DNA of 64,000 bases from Rhipicephalus microplus. Taxonomy: Eukaryota > Arthropoda > Arachnida > Ixodida > Ixodidae. The DNA is taken from positions 1,364,001 through 1,428,000 of the forward strand of contig NC_134710.1 in the NCBI RefSeq assembly GCF_043290135.1, given 5' to 3'. Of the stretch, positions 20,044 through 31,295 are shown one piece after another; position 1 is the first letter of the stretch; every line of letters begins with the position of its first letter. The notes beneath the pieces were generated by a model. It was not told the DNA's origin. It ran no database searches and saw only the letters and a list, made by a program, of their open reading frames with translations. The position numbers and the translations under genes were made by a program.

Positions 20044-21033
20044 ATGGGGAAGTGCAGAACACAGAAGACGAGGAAGTGCAAGTTTGCTGGAAATCGCTAC
20101 ACGACAACAAGGCTGCCTACTGACACTGACGCCGGTATTTCGGCGACCGCGAAGAAGCTTGGGGACATAAACAAGGTGTACCAGGCTCCACTAGAAAATT
20201 CTGCGCTCCAAGAAAACAGGATAATGGACATTGGTATTCTTTCTTCAGTGTTTTCATCGCTGGCATGTTCCGAATGCATGAACACAACTTTGAAGCTCGA
20301 GGAAGGCTCTTACCAAGGGATATGCTCAGCTTGTGCAGTCGTGTGTACCGACTGTGGATTCAAGCACCCATTTCATACGTCGAGAAAAGTGGGTCGTGCA
20401 AATGAGAACAATTTACGTCTGGTTTATGCGATGCGCCAGTTAGGAAAAGGGCACGTTGGTGCGAAAACTTTTTCCAAAGTGATGAACATGCCTGCTCCTC
20501 CATGTCACTCCGCCTACGACAAATTGTCATCTCGGCTTTCTCCAGCGGCAGGAGAAGTGGCGTCGAAGTCGATGACTGATGCTGCTGTGGAAGTTCGTCG
20601 TGTTGTGGGGAGTGCCGAGTGTGGTGTTTCAGGTGATGGCCTGTGGCAGAAGTGTGGCCATTCATCTTTGAACGGTTGTGTGTCTGTGATTTCTGTTGAC
20701 ACGGGAAAGGTTATTGATATTGAGGCCCTTTCTAGTTCGTGTAAGTCTTGTAAAACCAAAAGCAAGTTTAGGCAAGATAGTGCTTCGTACCAGGAATGGA
20801 AGGCAAACCACACTTCCTGTCAAGCAAACTATGAAGGAAGTACTGGCAGTATGGAGACGGTTGGTCTATACCGAATATTTGAAAGGTCAAAAGGCAAAAG
20901 AGATTTGAAGTACCTGCAGTACTATGGCGATGGCGATTCCAAGAGCTATGCCGCTGTAAAAGACATGTATGGAAAGGACAGTGTGCAGAAACTGGAATGT
21001 ATTCTGGTACGTGGTGAATCCACGATGAGGTGA
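20044..21033 (+). CDS. Mutator-like transposase-domain protein, C-terminally truncated
   Basis: A 329-codon uninterrupted frame. The start is the ATG in ACCAGCATGG, a good initiation context. Residues 75-105 hold a cysteine-rich finger (CSEC...CSACAVVCTDCGF). Residues 195-220 read GVSGDGLWQKCGHSSLNGCVSVIS and residues 270-310 hold YEGSTGSMETVGLYRIFERS and YYGDGDSKSYAAV. This is the wording of the Mutator-like transposase domain in many arthropod proteins, with the expected Asp residues (GDG, DGDSK). In that family the next block starts near ECIGHVQKR; here the frame reads ECILVRGE and stops after four more residues, so the C-terminal catalytic part is missing. No introns needed. It is an element-derived ORF, possibly still translated, but probably not a working transposase. 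Confidence 0.75.
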   Translation: MGKCRTQKTRKCKFAGNRYTTTRLPTDTDAGISATAKKLGDINKVYQAPLENSALQENRIMDIGILSSVFSSLACSECMNTTLKLEEGSYQGICSACAVVCTDCGFKHPFHTSRKVGRANENNLRLVYAMRQLGKGHVGAKTFSKVMNMPAPPCHSAYDKLSSRLSPAAGEVASKSMTDAAVEVRRVVGSAECGVSGDGLWQKCGHSSLNGCVSVISVDTGKVIDIEALSSSCKSCKTKSKFRQDSASYQEWKANHTSCQANYEGSTGSMETVGLYRIFERSKGKRDLKYLQYYGDGDSKSYAAVKDMYGKDSVQKLECILVRGESTMR

Positions 21034-21879
21034 GATGGAGATGGCATCGACTGGGTGGCCATCGCAGTGACGCTTGTGCTTGAGGTCTCGACAGGTCTTG
21101 ATGGGTATATTAGGGGGGCAAACAGTCATTCAGTGTAAAAGTTACTGAACTAACTGCTCAACATGTCCCTCTAATAACTATATACAGTAGTTCTTGTGTT
21201 TCCGCAATGAACGACACCACATTGAACACATACTGGAAGACGCCCCCTTTCTTTATCCGTTTGGTCATATATATACATGTGTCTGCATTGCGCACATGCG
21301 CAAGGCACTGCCCCAGCAGGGGTGGCATGACAAGAAGGTAACGAGATCGCACAAGCATGATTATGCTACAGTTTCTAACGTTCCTTCAAATTCCATGTGC
21401 CTCAAAAAGGCTATTGAATGAAAAATCATGGCTGCTCCATGCCGCAAAACGATTGCAAAGCGCAAAACGCTAGTCTGTCTAAAAACAGTAGCTACGTCCT
21501 ACATTGAGGCTTTCAAAAGTGCCAAATACCATTTCTTTCACTCTACACTACCAGTATTGTTATTAACTAACCCAAAGCAGTTCTAGAACGTATTTAAGCC
21601 GAAAGATACTAATTAACTGTACGCCTTGTCGATGAACTCTGTAATCCATTCCTAAAACATCACTGTACTGCATTACTGAATAAAACGTTCACTTCTTCCT
21701 CTGACTCCATCATTAACAAGCGTCCATGCATACAGAATTTTGACTTTCTCCCTATGCATCCCATTACGTTTGATACGACTGGCATTGCGATACTTATTAA
21801 TAAGCTAAAGTAGTCATTATCACATGGGGTAGGCTTGAAATTTCTTACTGAAGAACATATTTCCATAATCTTAGGCTGC
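21034..21879. other. No gene recognised
   Basis: I see no continuation of the Mutator-like domain in any frame and no terminal repeat that would close the element. Short open frames only. Confidence 0.5.
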
Positions 21880-23205
21880 ATATTTACTACAGCGCTCCAA
21901 TATAGTTACCTACCTAACGACTGAAAACCGCTAAGGTTATCCCACTGCGTAAGTCTGGTGAAAGACACAACTCCCATAATTATCGTCCCATTTCTTTCAT
22001 ATCAGTCCCTTGCAAGCAAATAGAGCACATCATTTACTCTAATTTTGTTAAACATTTGGAATCAACTTTCTTCATAATTCCCAGCATGGTTTCCGTAAAT
22101 TTTTTTTTCGTGCGAACACACCTTATAATATTTACTAATGACATGCATGCTGCGCTTGACACATGTGGGACTATTGACTTTTTAAAAATATTTTTTCCAA
22201 GGCTTTTGACAAGGTTAACCATGAACTGCTAATACTAAAAATACAATGCTTGTGCATTGACCCTTTATTACTAGACTGGATAAAACATTTTTTACACCAC
22301 ACTCTGTTTGCACTGATATTAATTCCTCTGAAGTGCCCGCACGTTCAGGCATACCTCAAGGTTCTGTTTTAGGCCCACTACTATTTTTAATTTACATTAA
22401 CGACTTGCCTAATAACATATCCTCCCTTATGTGCCACTTTACTCATGATTGTGTCATTTACCACACAATAACTGACAATACAGACTACAAAACCCTACAA
22501 ACAGACCTAAACAACATTTTACATTGGTGTAACACTTGCAAAATTAAACATTTTAAAATGTAAGACAATAAGAGTTTCACGTAACCACACATTGTTAAGA
22601 ACTTCTACAGTTTGAAACCACTGTATATGTCCACTGTTGGTGTCCACATTGCAATCATGGTTCGACAATATTAATCATGTCACATCCAAATCTAATTGTA
22701 TGCTTGGTTATCTAAAACAGAACTTTCCTGCAGCACCAACGTTTTTAAATAAACAACTGTACATCACCTACATTTGTCCTTGACTGGAGTACACTGCATG
22801 TGTATAAGATCCCGGCCACGTAACACTCACTAACAAGTTAGGGGCTATACAAAACCGGTCGTCAAGTTTCGTTCTTTCCAACAAACATTGAACATCCAAT
22901 GTAAATGCCATGAAGATTAGGCTTAATCTCGCTCCTCTTGTCACGCGCAGAAAAATATCTTGCCTATGTAAATGCCATGAAGATTAGGCTTAATCTCGCT
23001 CCTCTTGTCAGAAAAATATCTTGCCTATGTGCCTTTTCAAGAAATATACTATCAAAATCTAAATCTGAAATCCCACTTGATACAGCCTGCATCTTTCATA
23101 TCATCACGCATAGATCCCCCAAACAAGTGCTTATACCTTGAAGTAAAAACTTCAGAGTTACGTCTTCAGAGTGATGTTAGCTTCAAGTAAATTCGGGAAA
23201 GCTCT
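21880..23205 (+). pseudogene. CR1/L2-type LINE RT relic
   Basis: Shifted frames read through an RT: a WKxAKVxPLxKSG-like block at about 21920-21960, then a YRPISFISVPCKQIEH-like block, a HGFRKFFSCEHTL-like block, and a FSKAFDKVNHELL-like block near 22200. A 76-codon open stretch (22333-22563) holds RSGIPQGSVLGPLLFLIYINDLP. The catalytic ADD box is degenerate (THDC). The remainder to about 23205 is 3' ORF sequence with stops. No RNase H. Many frameshifts, so an old relic. Confidence 0.8.
22899..23027 (+). repeat. 67-bp imperfect tandem duplication inside the LINE relic
   Basis: The unit starting ATGTAAATGCCATGAAG occurs at 22899-22965 and again from 22966. The second copy lacks five bases (CGCGC) found in the first. 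It is a local duplication, not an array. Confidence 0.88.
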
Positions 23206-24072
23206 AATACAGTAAAATTTAGTGTTGAATGAGGCCTTGAAGCTAGAAATTCGACAGCATGCTGCTCCCACAGCAAGATATGCTACCGCTATAAAAGCAT
23301 GCTTATTTTTTTTTCCCTTAAGTATCTAGTAGACATCTGTGTACAATCCAGAGTTCTTCAACGACTCTGGTGGTTGTTCACGCGTTGCGAAAGTGAAGTG
23401 GTTGCAACTTTTGACCGCGCATATCCGACCTTCCAGGCACACATTCGGTGCTTCTATATAAGAAGGTATACGACTTAAAATTGCCTCGCACTTATTAAAC
23501 CAATGGCCACTTTGAATGAATCAGTGCTTGTAAGTTAGCAAGTGATGAGGATTAAGCAATACTTCATATGACATTTGGCTTGTTTTTGTGTTGTTTTTTG
23601 CGTTAATTTATTACTACGGTGCCGTAGCGCATTCTTAGTTCCGTTGGCCATGCAATGTAGTTTCTCGGTCCTTTACTCTGCTGTGTAGCTTACTCATGCT
23701 GTGTTTTCCTTGTCCTTCTTTATTGTTTTTACTGTATAGGAAAGCATTACATGCCTCCTCAAACGTGAAAATTGACCGACAGTGTTCCCCGCCGGAGGCG
23801 CCAACATGCGAAATGAAAAGTTATTCTCTCGTGCTTACAACACATCGATATCGAAAATTAACTTTTCACGCTCACAGCTTGCGCAAGTTTCGTACAGCAT
23901 TGTGATGCAACCTCTCTTGTACCGTCACCCTATCAAACTTCTATTGGTAGCATTGAAGTCTCTGTTGCATGGAACATATGTGTGCTTTAATTTTTTCAAG
24001 CTGTGAGAAGCTGTAAGTAGCTCCGCCTGTTCGGCATATCACATCTACACTTTTGGTCATCTCAGTGCCTGT
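23206..24072. other. No gene recognised; possible TATA element
   Basis: A TATA-like CTATATAAGAAGG lies near 23454-23466, followed about 600 bp later by the ORF at 24073. A promoter or LTR relationship is possible but unsupported: I found no matching LTR copy. Confidence 0.3.
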
Positions 24073-24681
24073 ATGAACAAAAATCGTGAGCATTTCACTC
24101 ATCGGGCTTCCGTATTACTGGCATCGAAGAGAGAACGCGAAGAAAGAGCGAAACAAGTTGCGGCAAAAGCAGCTGTAGAGTGGCGAATTCTGCACTCGAA
24201 GATTCGGCTCAATGATAGTAGCAATGTGAGCCAGTCTAGCAGTGAGCACCTCAATGTCAGGGATGAACAGAGTTTGCGAGACGCTGCGCTAAGGAGAGAG
24301 GCCGTTATAGGCCAGAACGAGCTCGACGAGTGGCGGTGCCAGTGGAATGCTAGCGAAACAGCTAGGACAGCTGTAGGCAATCTGGCACAGGCTTCCAATG
24401 AAGTTGTCACGATGGTGGATCTTGCAAACGATGGCGAAGGGTGTTTCTACTCGATAGGCAAGAACACCAGAATAAGGACAGCAGAGTGTACTGAAGAAGT
24501 ACAAAGTGAGGAGAACAGTGCGGTTGTGGACAGTCACCAGGAATGCGAGCAAGATTGTTCACAGGAAAACAGCTGCATTGTTCCGAAATGTTTTGAGCTG
24601 TCTGCCAGTCTAGCGAGTGAGAGGGAAGATTATGTTCTCGAAAATCATTTAGACTACGTGGGAGACAGCCGACAAAATTAG
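24073..24681 (+). CDS. Unidentified charged 202-aa ORF
   Basis: Uninterrupted frame starting MNKNREHFTHRASV. The first half is rich in Lys, Arg and Glu with probable helix/coiled coil (residues 15-100). The second half is acidic and polar with several Cys. No domain that I recognise. After the stop the sequence continues with similar charged, basic coding-like character, is interrupted by a Ruka, and then shows a basic segment (GRKRRRKRWK, about 25300-25335). This resembles the layout of gag-like ORFs of tick LTR elements (compare 12815-13560), but I see no sequence identity. It could also be a degraded cellular exon. Confidence 0.4.
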   Translation: MNKNREHFTHRASVLLASKREREERAKQVAAKAAVEWRILHSKIRLNDSSNVSQSSSEHLNVRDEQSLRDAALRREAVIGQNELDEWRCQWNASETARTAVGNLAQASNEVVTMVDLANDGEGCFYSIGKNTRIRTAECTEEVQSEENSAVVDSHQECEQDCSQENSCIVPKCFELSASLASEREDYVLENHLDYVGDSRQN

Positions 24682-24834
24682 TGAGAGTACTGATAAGCTT
24701 AAAATGCAAGCAGGAGGCTCAGAAACGAGCCGCGAGAAGTGGTGCAGACAAAAGAGACGTCAGAGAGCCGCGAGCAAGACAAGAGACACTATGCGTGTAT
24801 AGAAAGACTCGAAATGTTTGAGCTTAGCAAGCAG

Positions 24835-25082
24835 ATTCATTTTGATTTGATTTGTGGTGTTTAACGTCCCAAAACCACCATATGATTATGAGGAACGCCG
24901 TAGTGGAGGGCTCCGGAAATTTTGACCACCTGGGGTTCTTCAACGTGCACCCAAATCTGAGCACACAGGCCTACAACATTTCCGCCTCCATCGGAAATGC
25001 AGCCGCCGCAGCCGGGATTCGATCCCGCGACCTGCGGGTCAGCAGCCGAGTACCTTAGCCACTAGACCACCGCGGCAGGGCA
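24835..25082 (-). mobile_element. Ruka-type SINE, full length, perfect 14-bp TSD
   Basis: Minus-strand copy with intact head, box B (GGGATTCGATCCC, about 25014-25026) and a TTTGATTTGATTT tail. It is flanked by identical AGCTTAGCAAGCAG repeats (24821-24834, 25083-25096). It closely resembles the family consensus suggested by the copies in this window, so it is among the younger insertions. Confidence 0.94.
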
Positions 25083-25096
25083 AGCTTAGCAAGCAG

Positions 25097-27204
25097 GACT
25101 AGAGGTTGCGCATCGGCGTAAAAACTGCGTTGCATGCGTCCAAACCACCAGACGAGTAGTGAAAAAAAAAGCGGGTTCCTGAATGGAACCACGTGGAAAG
25201 TGCCAGTCTTTCCGTTTCATCCCCAGCAAGTTTCGTGGGGTACCTTTGAGCTGTGATACCACCGCTGACGCAAATCAAGAATCCCAAAGCAGTGAGGAAA
25301 AGATCGGTCGCAAGCGTCGCCGAAAAAGATGGAAGTGAACACGTGCAGCAAAGCAGAGGGATGAAAAAGATGGCAAGCAGCTTGGCGAACAAAAGAAAGG
25401 TATGTTATCGGCAAGTTCTTCGAAACGGCTTTTGTGGCGTGTAGTAAGGTACAAGCGGCAAAGTTGTAGACGTCGGCGCACATCCTCGCGGTGGAATGCA
25501 CAGCAGAGATTTGGAACCTAGCGTCAACAAGAGTCAACAAGCGAAAATTTTATTTGCGTCGAAACAACTCATGTATGTCTTCCTGGCACACACGTGAACG
25601 AATGGTACGACGGAGCTGGCTGCCATGAAAGTGTGTGTCAAAGCTTCGGCTTTGCTCGGTACTAGATTCTTTGGACAGGAACACCAAAAAGCTTCTAGCC
25701 CTTTTTTTTTCCATCTCTTTACTGCCTTTTATCTACCGCTGCATTAGCCATGTGTCCTCGGAGCTCGTAGATCACTATCGTGCCATCGCGACCGTGGTTT
25801 TGTGCGCGGCGATTGCGGCAAACTGTATCCATTTTCAATTCGTGTGCAGTGGCTGTGAACGTGCCTTCAAAACGAAGTCGTTTTATGCTTTCTATGATCT
25901 CATCTGCCACGGTCTTGTCCACAGTTTGTGGAGAGCAGCGTTGCTTTGACTGGTCGAGCATTGGATGCATGCACACTTTCGGAGTACTGTCAGTGTCGTT
26001 GCCATACATGATTGTGTCAAGAATGACCGTGGTTTCGTCCACAGCGGCTGTGGCAACAATCACATGTACTGTAAAAAACAATGCGTGCGCTGGTTTCGGT
26101 ACAAAAGTACATACCACATGCCACGATTTGGAAAAGTGTTCGGAACATTCAAATTACGGCCCAATAGACACAGTGAAATTTGGCTGGGGAATTTCACAGA
26201 ATTCGTATCGGCTGCAGTTTTGCATCACTGAGACTACTGTATGTTTAGATGAACGCTTCCTAAATTTGTTTATAATATGGCGGGTTCGCAAAATGCCTGG
26301 AGCAGACTGACCCGCATTCTTGTCAATGTGGCCAGATCACACACAAAAACATTGATTTCCAGGAGATTTTCATGATAACCGTACAAACGGAAGAAATGGT
26401 CGAAATCCCGGGGTCTCCCGCACAATCCCAGAAACTTTACCGGTATGCATGTTGTACATTCACGCAGTGTATTTTGTCTGGAGGGATGCAATGTACTGCT
26501 ACTAATTTCCTTGTTTTTTCGGCACATCGACATGTTCTATAACAGAAACTTGTGCTCTAAAATTGTTATTGCTGTGGTATTATATTGATGCGATCCGCGT
26601 ATTATATCGCGTATAAGAAGGACAGCCCTTACTTCTCCTTGGTTGGTAGTATTTTGTTTCTTGGTCCAAAAAGTGGCCGCCGTGTGAGCAAAATGATATG
26701 GACAACATTCTGAAAAAGGCAGGCAAACTGCCATTTCACGGACTGCCATTTTTGCAACCCAGCGTCACGCACATACCAGGCGCCACACTTCTTCCTCTGA
26801 ATGTGAGACCGCTTGGACGTCTCAAGAGTTTCTTTTTAAACCACCAAGGCCTGGTAGAGGTGCTTGTCTTAGATGGCCAGCACTTAGGATTAACCCTTTT
26901 GTGTCAGTGGCGAAGAGGGGCAGCTGTAAAGTTCCTCGAACTAAAGTATGGGCCCCCGGACACACTGGCTGACAACCAAGGCTCTAGTGCCTTCTCACAG
27001 TAGAAGAGCACACTGGCAAGATTTAAGCGATTGCCTCAAAAGTTTGCTCCCTCACCCAGTTAAGAACATGCCCCGCCTACGCAAAAAGGGCGTAATTGGA
27101 ATACAATTTAAGGGAGGAGTGTTCAACAATGTCACACGTATGATTGGATCTATGTCAATGGTCCTCTTTTCCTCCAAATAGAGAATGAAGGGACACAAAG
27201 GTGA
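25097..27204. other. Unassigned stretch; one 132-codon minus-strand frame
   Basis: No recognised gene. The longest open frames overlap at 25719-26310: 132 codons on minus (26117-25719) and 176 on plus (25780-26310). Neither shows a domain I know. A 101-codon plus frame lies at 26698-27003. This sequence may be single-copy host DNA or an unclassified element. Confidence 0.35.
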
Positions 27205-28868
27205 TTAAACTCTTTCGTTACCACGTCTATTAAAACCGATCACCGGCGATCGACGCTTTTGGATCATCAATTTTGGCATGTTAAATTTGTTTCTCATGCG
27301 CCTGGCACTTTCTAGTGGTTAGCCCAGACACTCAACTTTCAGAATCAGGTTGAATTTACCCATTCTGGCAACATAGTCATTTTTGACAGACCTTAGCACG
27401 AACCTACGTGCATCCACTAGGCTGGCGAACTTAACAGAAGTGCGCGCCTCTCGTGATTATGTTACAGCAACATTGAAGTTCTGTATTGAAAAGAATCCTT
27501 GCAAGCCAAATATGAGATTAAAGTGTCAGCTTTGCAATTTGACTAGGTTGAGCATAAATAATTGGCAGAAATTTACGCCAGGTATTCAATAGAGAGCTGT
27601 TTCTGGGAGTCAGAAAAAGTTTGTTCTACAAAAAATATTTACGAATGTCTGCCACGTGTTTAAAGTGTTGATATGGCCTTCTCTGACAGTTTTCAGCAGC
27701 TTAAGTCTTGCTTGCATCGTTATATCAGACACAGGTTTCCATTTAGTGTCACTAGTCACTCCTATGACGTCGTCACGCATACATGGGTGCCCACCAATAC
27801 TTCAAAACACATATGGTGTTTGAAACTGTCTTGCGACCCCACTTGAACTGAGTGAAGAGGAGCTTAGAGTTCAAGAATGACAGCACTGCAGCTTCAAATT
27901 TTATGGCAATGATGTTTCGCGTCAGCCTGAGATATCAACAGCCATTCATGGGTTTGTTTCGTTTACATCTTCAACTTGTCTCCTTTATTGCAAGTGCGTA
28001 TAGCTTTAGACCTTTGTGCACAATCTTATAACTACTCTGGTTACGTGCGTGGTCCACACTTCACTGGGGCGCAGTGTGCTGGCGCTGGCTGCAGAGCTTC
28101 TAACGCCAAGAAAGCCCTCTGAGCACATCTTGGCCCTGACTACGAAGCAGTGCAAAATGTTTTAGAACTGCGCATGATATCATCCTTTTTTAATATTATA
28201 TGTGCAAAAACACAAGAAAATATGCTTGGATGCATATATTGGAATGCCAACCTATGCAGTATGAGGTGGCTCATGGAAATAGGTGACGCTAGATAAAATA
28301 ACAAGTTCATTGGACATCTCGTTTATTGAGGGATTATTCGCATCATGGGTATCCATCTATATTGGAACACCTAAAGACTCTTATCGCAAGACAAGAAAAA
28401 CCTACTGAGAAAAGTATACGGACACACTTGAGTCACACGAAAAAAAAAAAACTGTGCAATGCTTCACCGCATGACACGAGCAACGAGGCTGCACCTCGGT
28501 TCTGATTTTTTTTTTTTTGTCTATGTGAAGAGAAACATATTGTACAATATTCATTATTTTTTATACTGTTCCTTGATCATTAATCTACAAAATGTATATC
28601 CTGAATTTTCTTTGTCTTGAATATTTTTTTCAGATATAGTGATTTTTATTCCACCAGCTGGGGACTAAAAATTTCACCCTTTTCACACTTTTATTCATTC
28701 TAAAATTTTTTTTGTTGCTCTACAACACATATTTTCTTCAAAAGAGCATTTCATTGTTGAAATTTTGGTAGGCTGTAATGCATGCTGGAGAACATTTTAA
28801 ACTGGCAAAAACGATCTTCCAGAGACATGTGCGAATCAACCATTTTCGAGCAGTAACGAAAGAGTTAA
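27205..28868 (+). mobile_element. Repeat family A, copy 2: piggyBac-like non-autonomous element
   Basis: Bounded by TTAA (27205-27208) followed by ACTCTTTCGTTACC, and at the other end by the near inverse, GTAACGAAAGAG then TTAA (28853-28868). TTAA plus short inverted repeats suggests a piggyBac-type non-autonomous element of about 1.66 kb. The part from about 28160 to 28868 matches the two arms of the copy at 6158-8463 in reverse orientation, without the piggyBac insert found there. No coding sequence is recognised inside. Confidence 0.65.
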
Positions 28869-30309
28869 TAGCAGGATATCGTCCTGTTAAGCAGTTTGGT
28901 TGCTTTTGTCTGGTTGCTTTTATGACATTGGATAGAAGAAGATCATCGAGCACCTCTTCTAGAAGTATTTGGTGTGGCTTTGTATCGGCTGGCCACCTAA
29001 ATTTAGCCGCTCGTCTAGTTTAGACGCAACCAACATTTGCCTCGTAGACATCGGGAATTCAACTCGGGTTAGCTTAAGCTGCATTGGTCCACCGTCAAGC
29101 TCTAGCTCCCAGAAACATCAGCGCTGCAACGCGGCTGGCATTGCAGTCGCGCCACAACTCTTCGGTACTTCTCGCATCCGATCGTCGTGGACCCAACGCT
29201 GCTGGTCATCCCACGTATGCCATTCCTGTTAATACTTCATGAACTTTCGCATATTTAGCCCCTGTTTAATTCTTCAACTGTTTCTTTTATTGTGTAAATT
29301 TAGTGCCTCTTAATAATTGTTGCTTGTAAGCTCAGCTATTGTTTTTTATATGTATGTTTTGTACTTGTTCAAGTGTTACATTCCTTGTGCCGCATATAAG
29401 CATATTAAATCTATCGTTGTGTTTGCCCACACACGTCTCTGATCTCTTGGCTGCTTCTGCTCGCGTACGGAATAAACCTGCTGTCATTCCCACAGACGCT
29501 AGAGTGGCAGCTTGCAACAACTACTGACAATGCCACGACATCGCAGCGCACTGCACCAAACGTGGACGCATGCAAAGTTTGCAGCATGCCATGCAAGAGC
29601 ATCTCGATGCGTTTCACTAACATGTCTAGCAATGTCCAAACTGGTTCAGGGTGCCCAAATGTACAGGCTCTCGGGGGTGAACTTGGTTCAAGCATGGCCA
29701 CGCTCAGTGGAGCACCAGTACATCCAGCGTGCGGCACATTCAAGCAAATCAGTGCACCCTACTTTGCACTGTCTGCTACAGCCATGTTACAGCGATGGAG
29801 ATCTTCCTCCTCTGTAGCACATGAAGAGCAATGCATGTCATGCTTTGTACACCTCTTGAGTTTCCTTTTACACATCACACGAAAACAGTAATGCTTGGAT
29901 TTACCTTCTTGCTTAATTATTTTTGCATTTCACATTGAACAGACATTGCACCAAATCACATGTTTGTATTATAAACATCTCTCACAACTTGGGATGTCCT
30001 CTCTGACCTCACCATCAAGCCTTTGTATTCATAAGAAATATAACCATATGGCCCACAAATATATGTTCTTAAGAGCTCATATTTTTCCGCCATATGTTTG
30101 GCCATAAACAGGACGGCTGCAGTGGTCGTGTTTTCACTGCCAAAAGGCTATCCTAGGATTGTCACATATGACAGGCACTTGGAAGAGGATTTCTCAACAA
30201 TTGCCAAGGCTCTGGCATGGCTGATTATGTGTTTAAGCTTGCACAACATCAGACATCCATTAGCAGAGTGTAATGTTGGGCGAGTTAGGCACTGCTTAAA
30301 AAGACCCAC
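28869..30309. other. No gene recognised
   Basis: Contains AT-rich sequence with an AATAAA (29470-29475) followed by GC-richer sequence (to about 29830) that carries overlapping short open frames on both strands. The AATAAACC with the following CAGACGCT stretch is reminiscent of the end of an LTR, but I could not find a second copy. Confidence 0.35.
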
Positions 30310-30450
30310 AACCGATATTTATGGTACCCGTTTTCTTGAGTGCAATGGAGAGCTTACGTGCCAGAGCTTGTAATCACGGAATGATAACACGGAAAACACT
30401 GTAGAACATTTATAATCAGAATTTTTCTATTTGCGGCGATTATGCAATCT
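30310..30450 (+). repeat. Dispersed repeat, copy 2
   Basis: Same-orientation partner of 4772-4912. The match starts at AACCGATATTTATGGTACCC and fades after ATTTTTCTATTTGCGGCG. Class unknown. Confidence 0.6.
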
Positions 30451-30719
30451 TAAAAAGACATGCTCCAAACAATGGATGTGATCGCAATTGTGATTATATG
30501 CCAGTGTAATGCCAGCAGTGAGGAAAAGTGAAGTTCTAAGTACACACACGTAATGTGTTTGTCAAACCTGGAGTTCCCGCGACTACTGCTTTCTACCGTG
30601 CTAAATTACAATACAGGAGTTACAGCACTTTCCCGAGGCTTCTTATGCAAGTACTTTTGGCAGTGCACGGCCAAAGAGTTCCCTAAAATTAACTAGAGGG
30701 GACTCTGTCGCTGCGATCA

Positions 30720-31047
30720 TTCAGCGACCATGGGAATGATGGGTAGTACACACATTTGCCTAGTCTTCCTACTTGCAGGCGGCGAATCGTACTTGCAGCT
30801 TCGTTTATTGCTGTGTTTCGGTTTTGCTTTGAAAGAAATACTCAACCCTTATGAACTTCGTGACCCGATTCGGAAAGGCAAGTCTAAAAGAAAAAGGTGG
30901 TGAAGCACAATCGCAGAACATTTGCTGATTTTTGTTTCTTGAGAAAACAGCTCTAAGCCACAGAAACACATACGGAGCCAAAAGCAGGCCAGAAGTACGA
31001 ATATTAGACAAATGTGTGTACTACCCATCATTCCCATGCTCGCTGAA
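30720..31047. mobile_element. 328-bp MITE with long terminal inverted repeats
   Basis: The arms start TTCAGCGA and continue CATGGGAATGATGGGTAGTA, then CACACATTTG. The left arm runs from 30720 to about 30778 and the right arm from about 30993 to 31047. The first 44 positions differ at only one base between arms; mismatches then accumulate. The loop of about 220 bp has no convincing coding frame. I could not define a TSD. It could form a strong hairpin if transcribed. Confidence 0.75.
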
Positions 31048-31295
31048 GCGCCATGCGTTGCAGCTCCCATAGACACTAGAACCAGAGTTTTCTCTGGTGT
31101 ATATTAGAATACTATGTGCACGGGTAGTTTTTTTCGACTTTAGCAATGTCGAGCCAAGACAAGTTTGAGAAAACAAAACAGCACGTTTACACACGATCGG
31201 CCATTCACGTATAGTAGTTCACGTTCGGCCGTAGTAGGTCGGCTTCGATATCATCGCTTGACAACTCGAGTGAGTTATTGAAAGTGCAAAACTAG

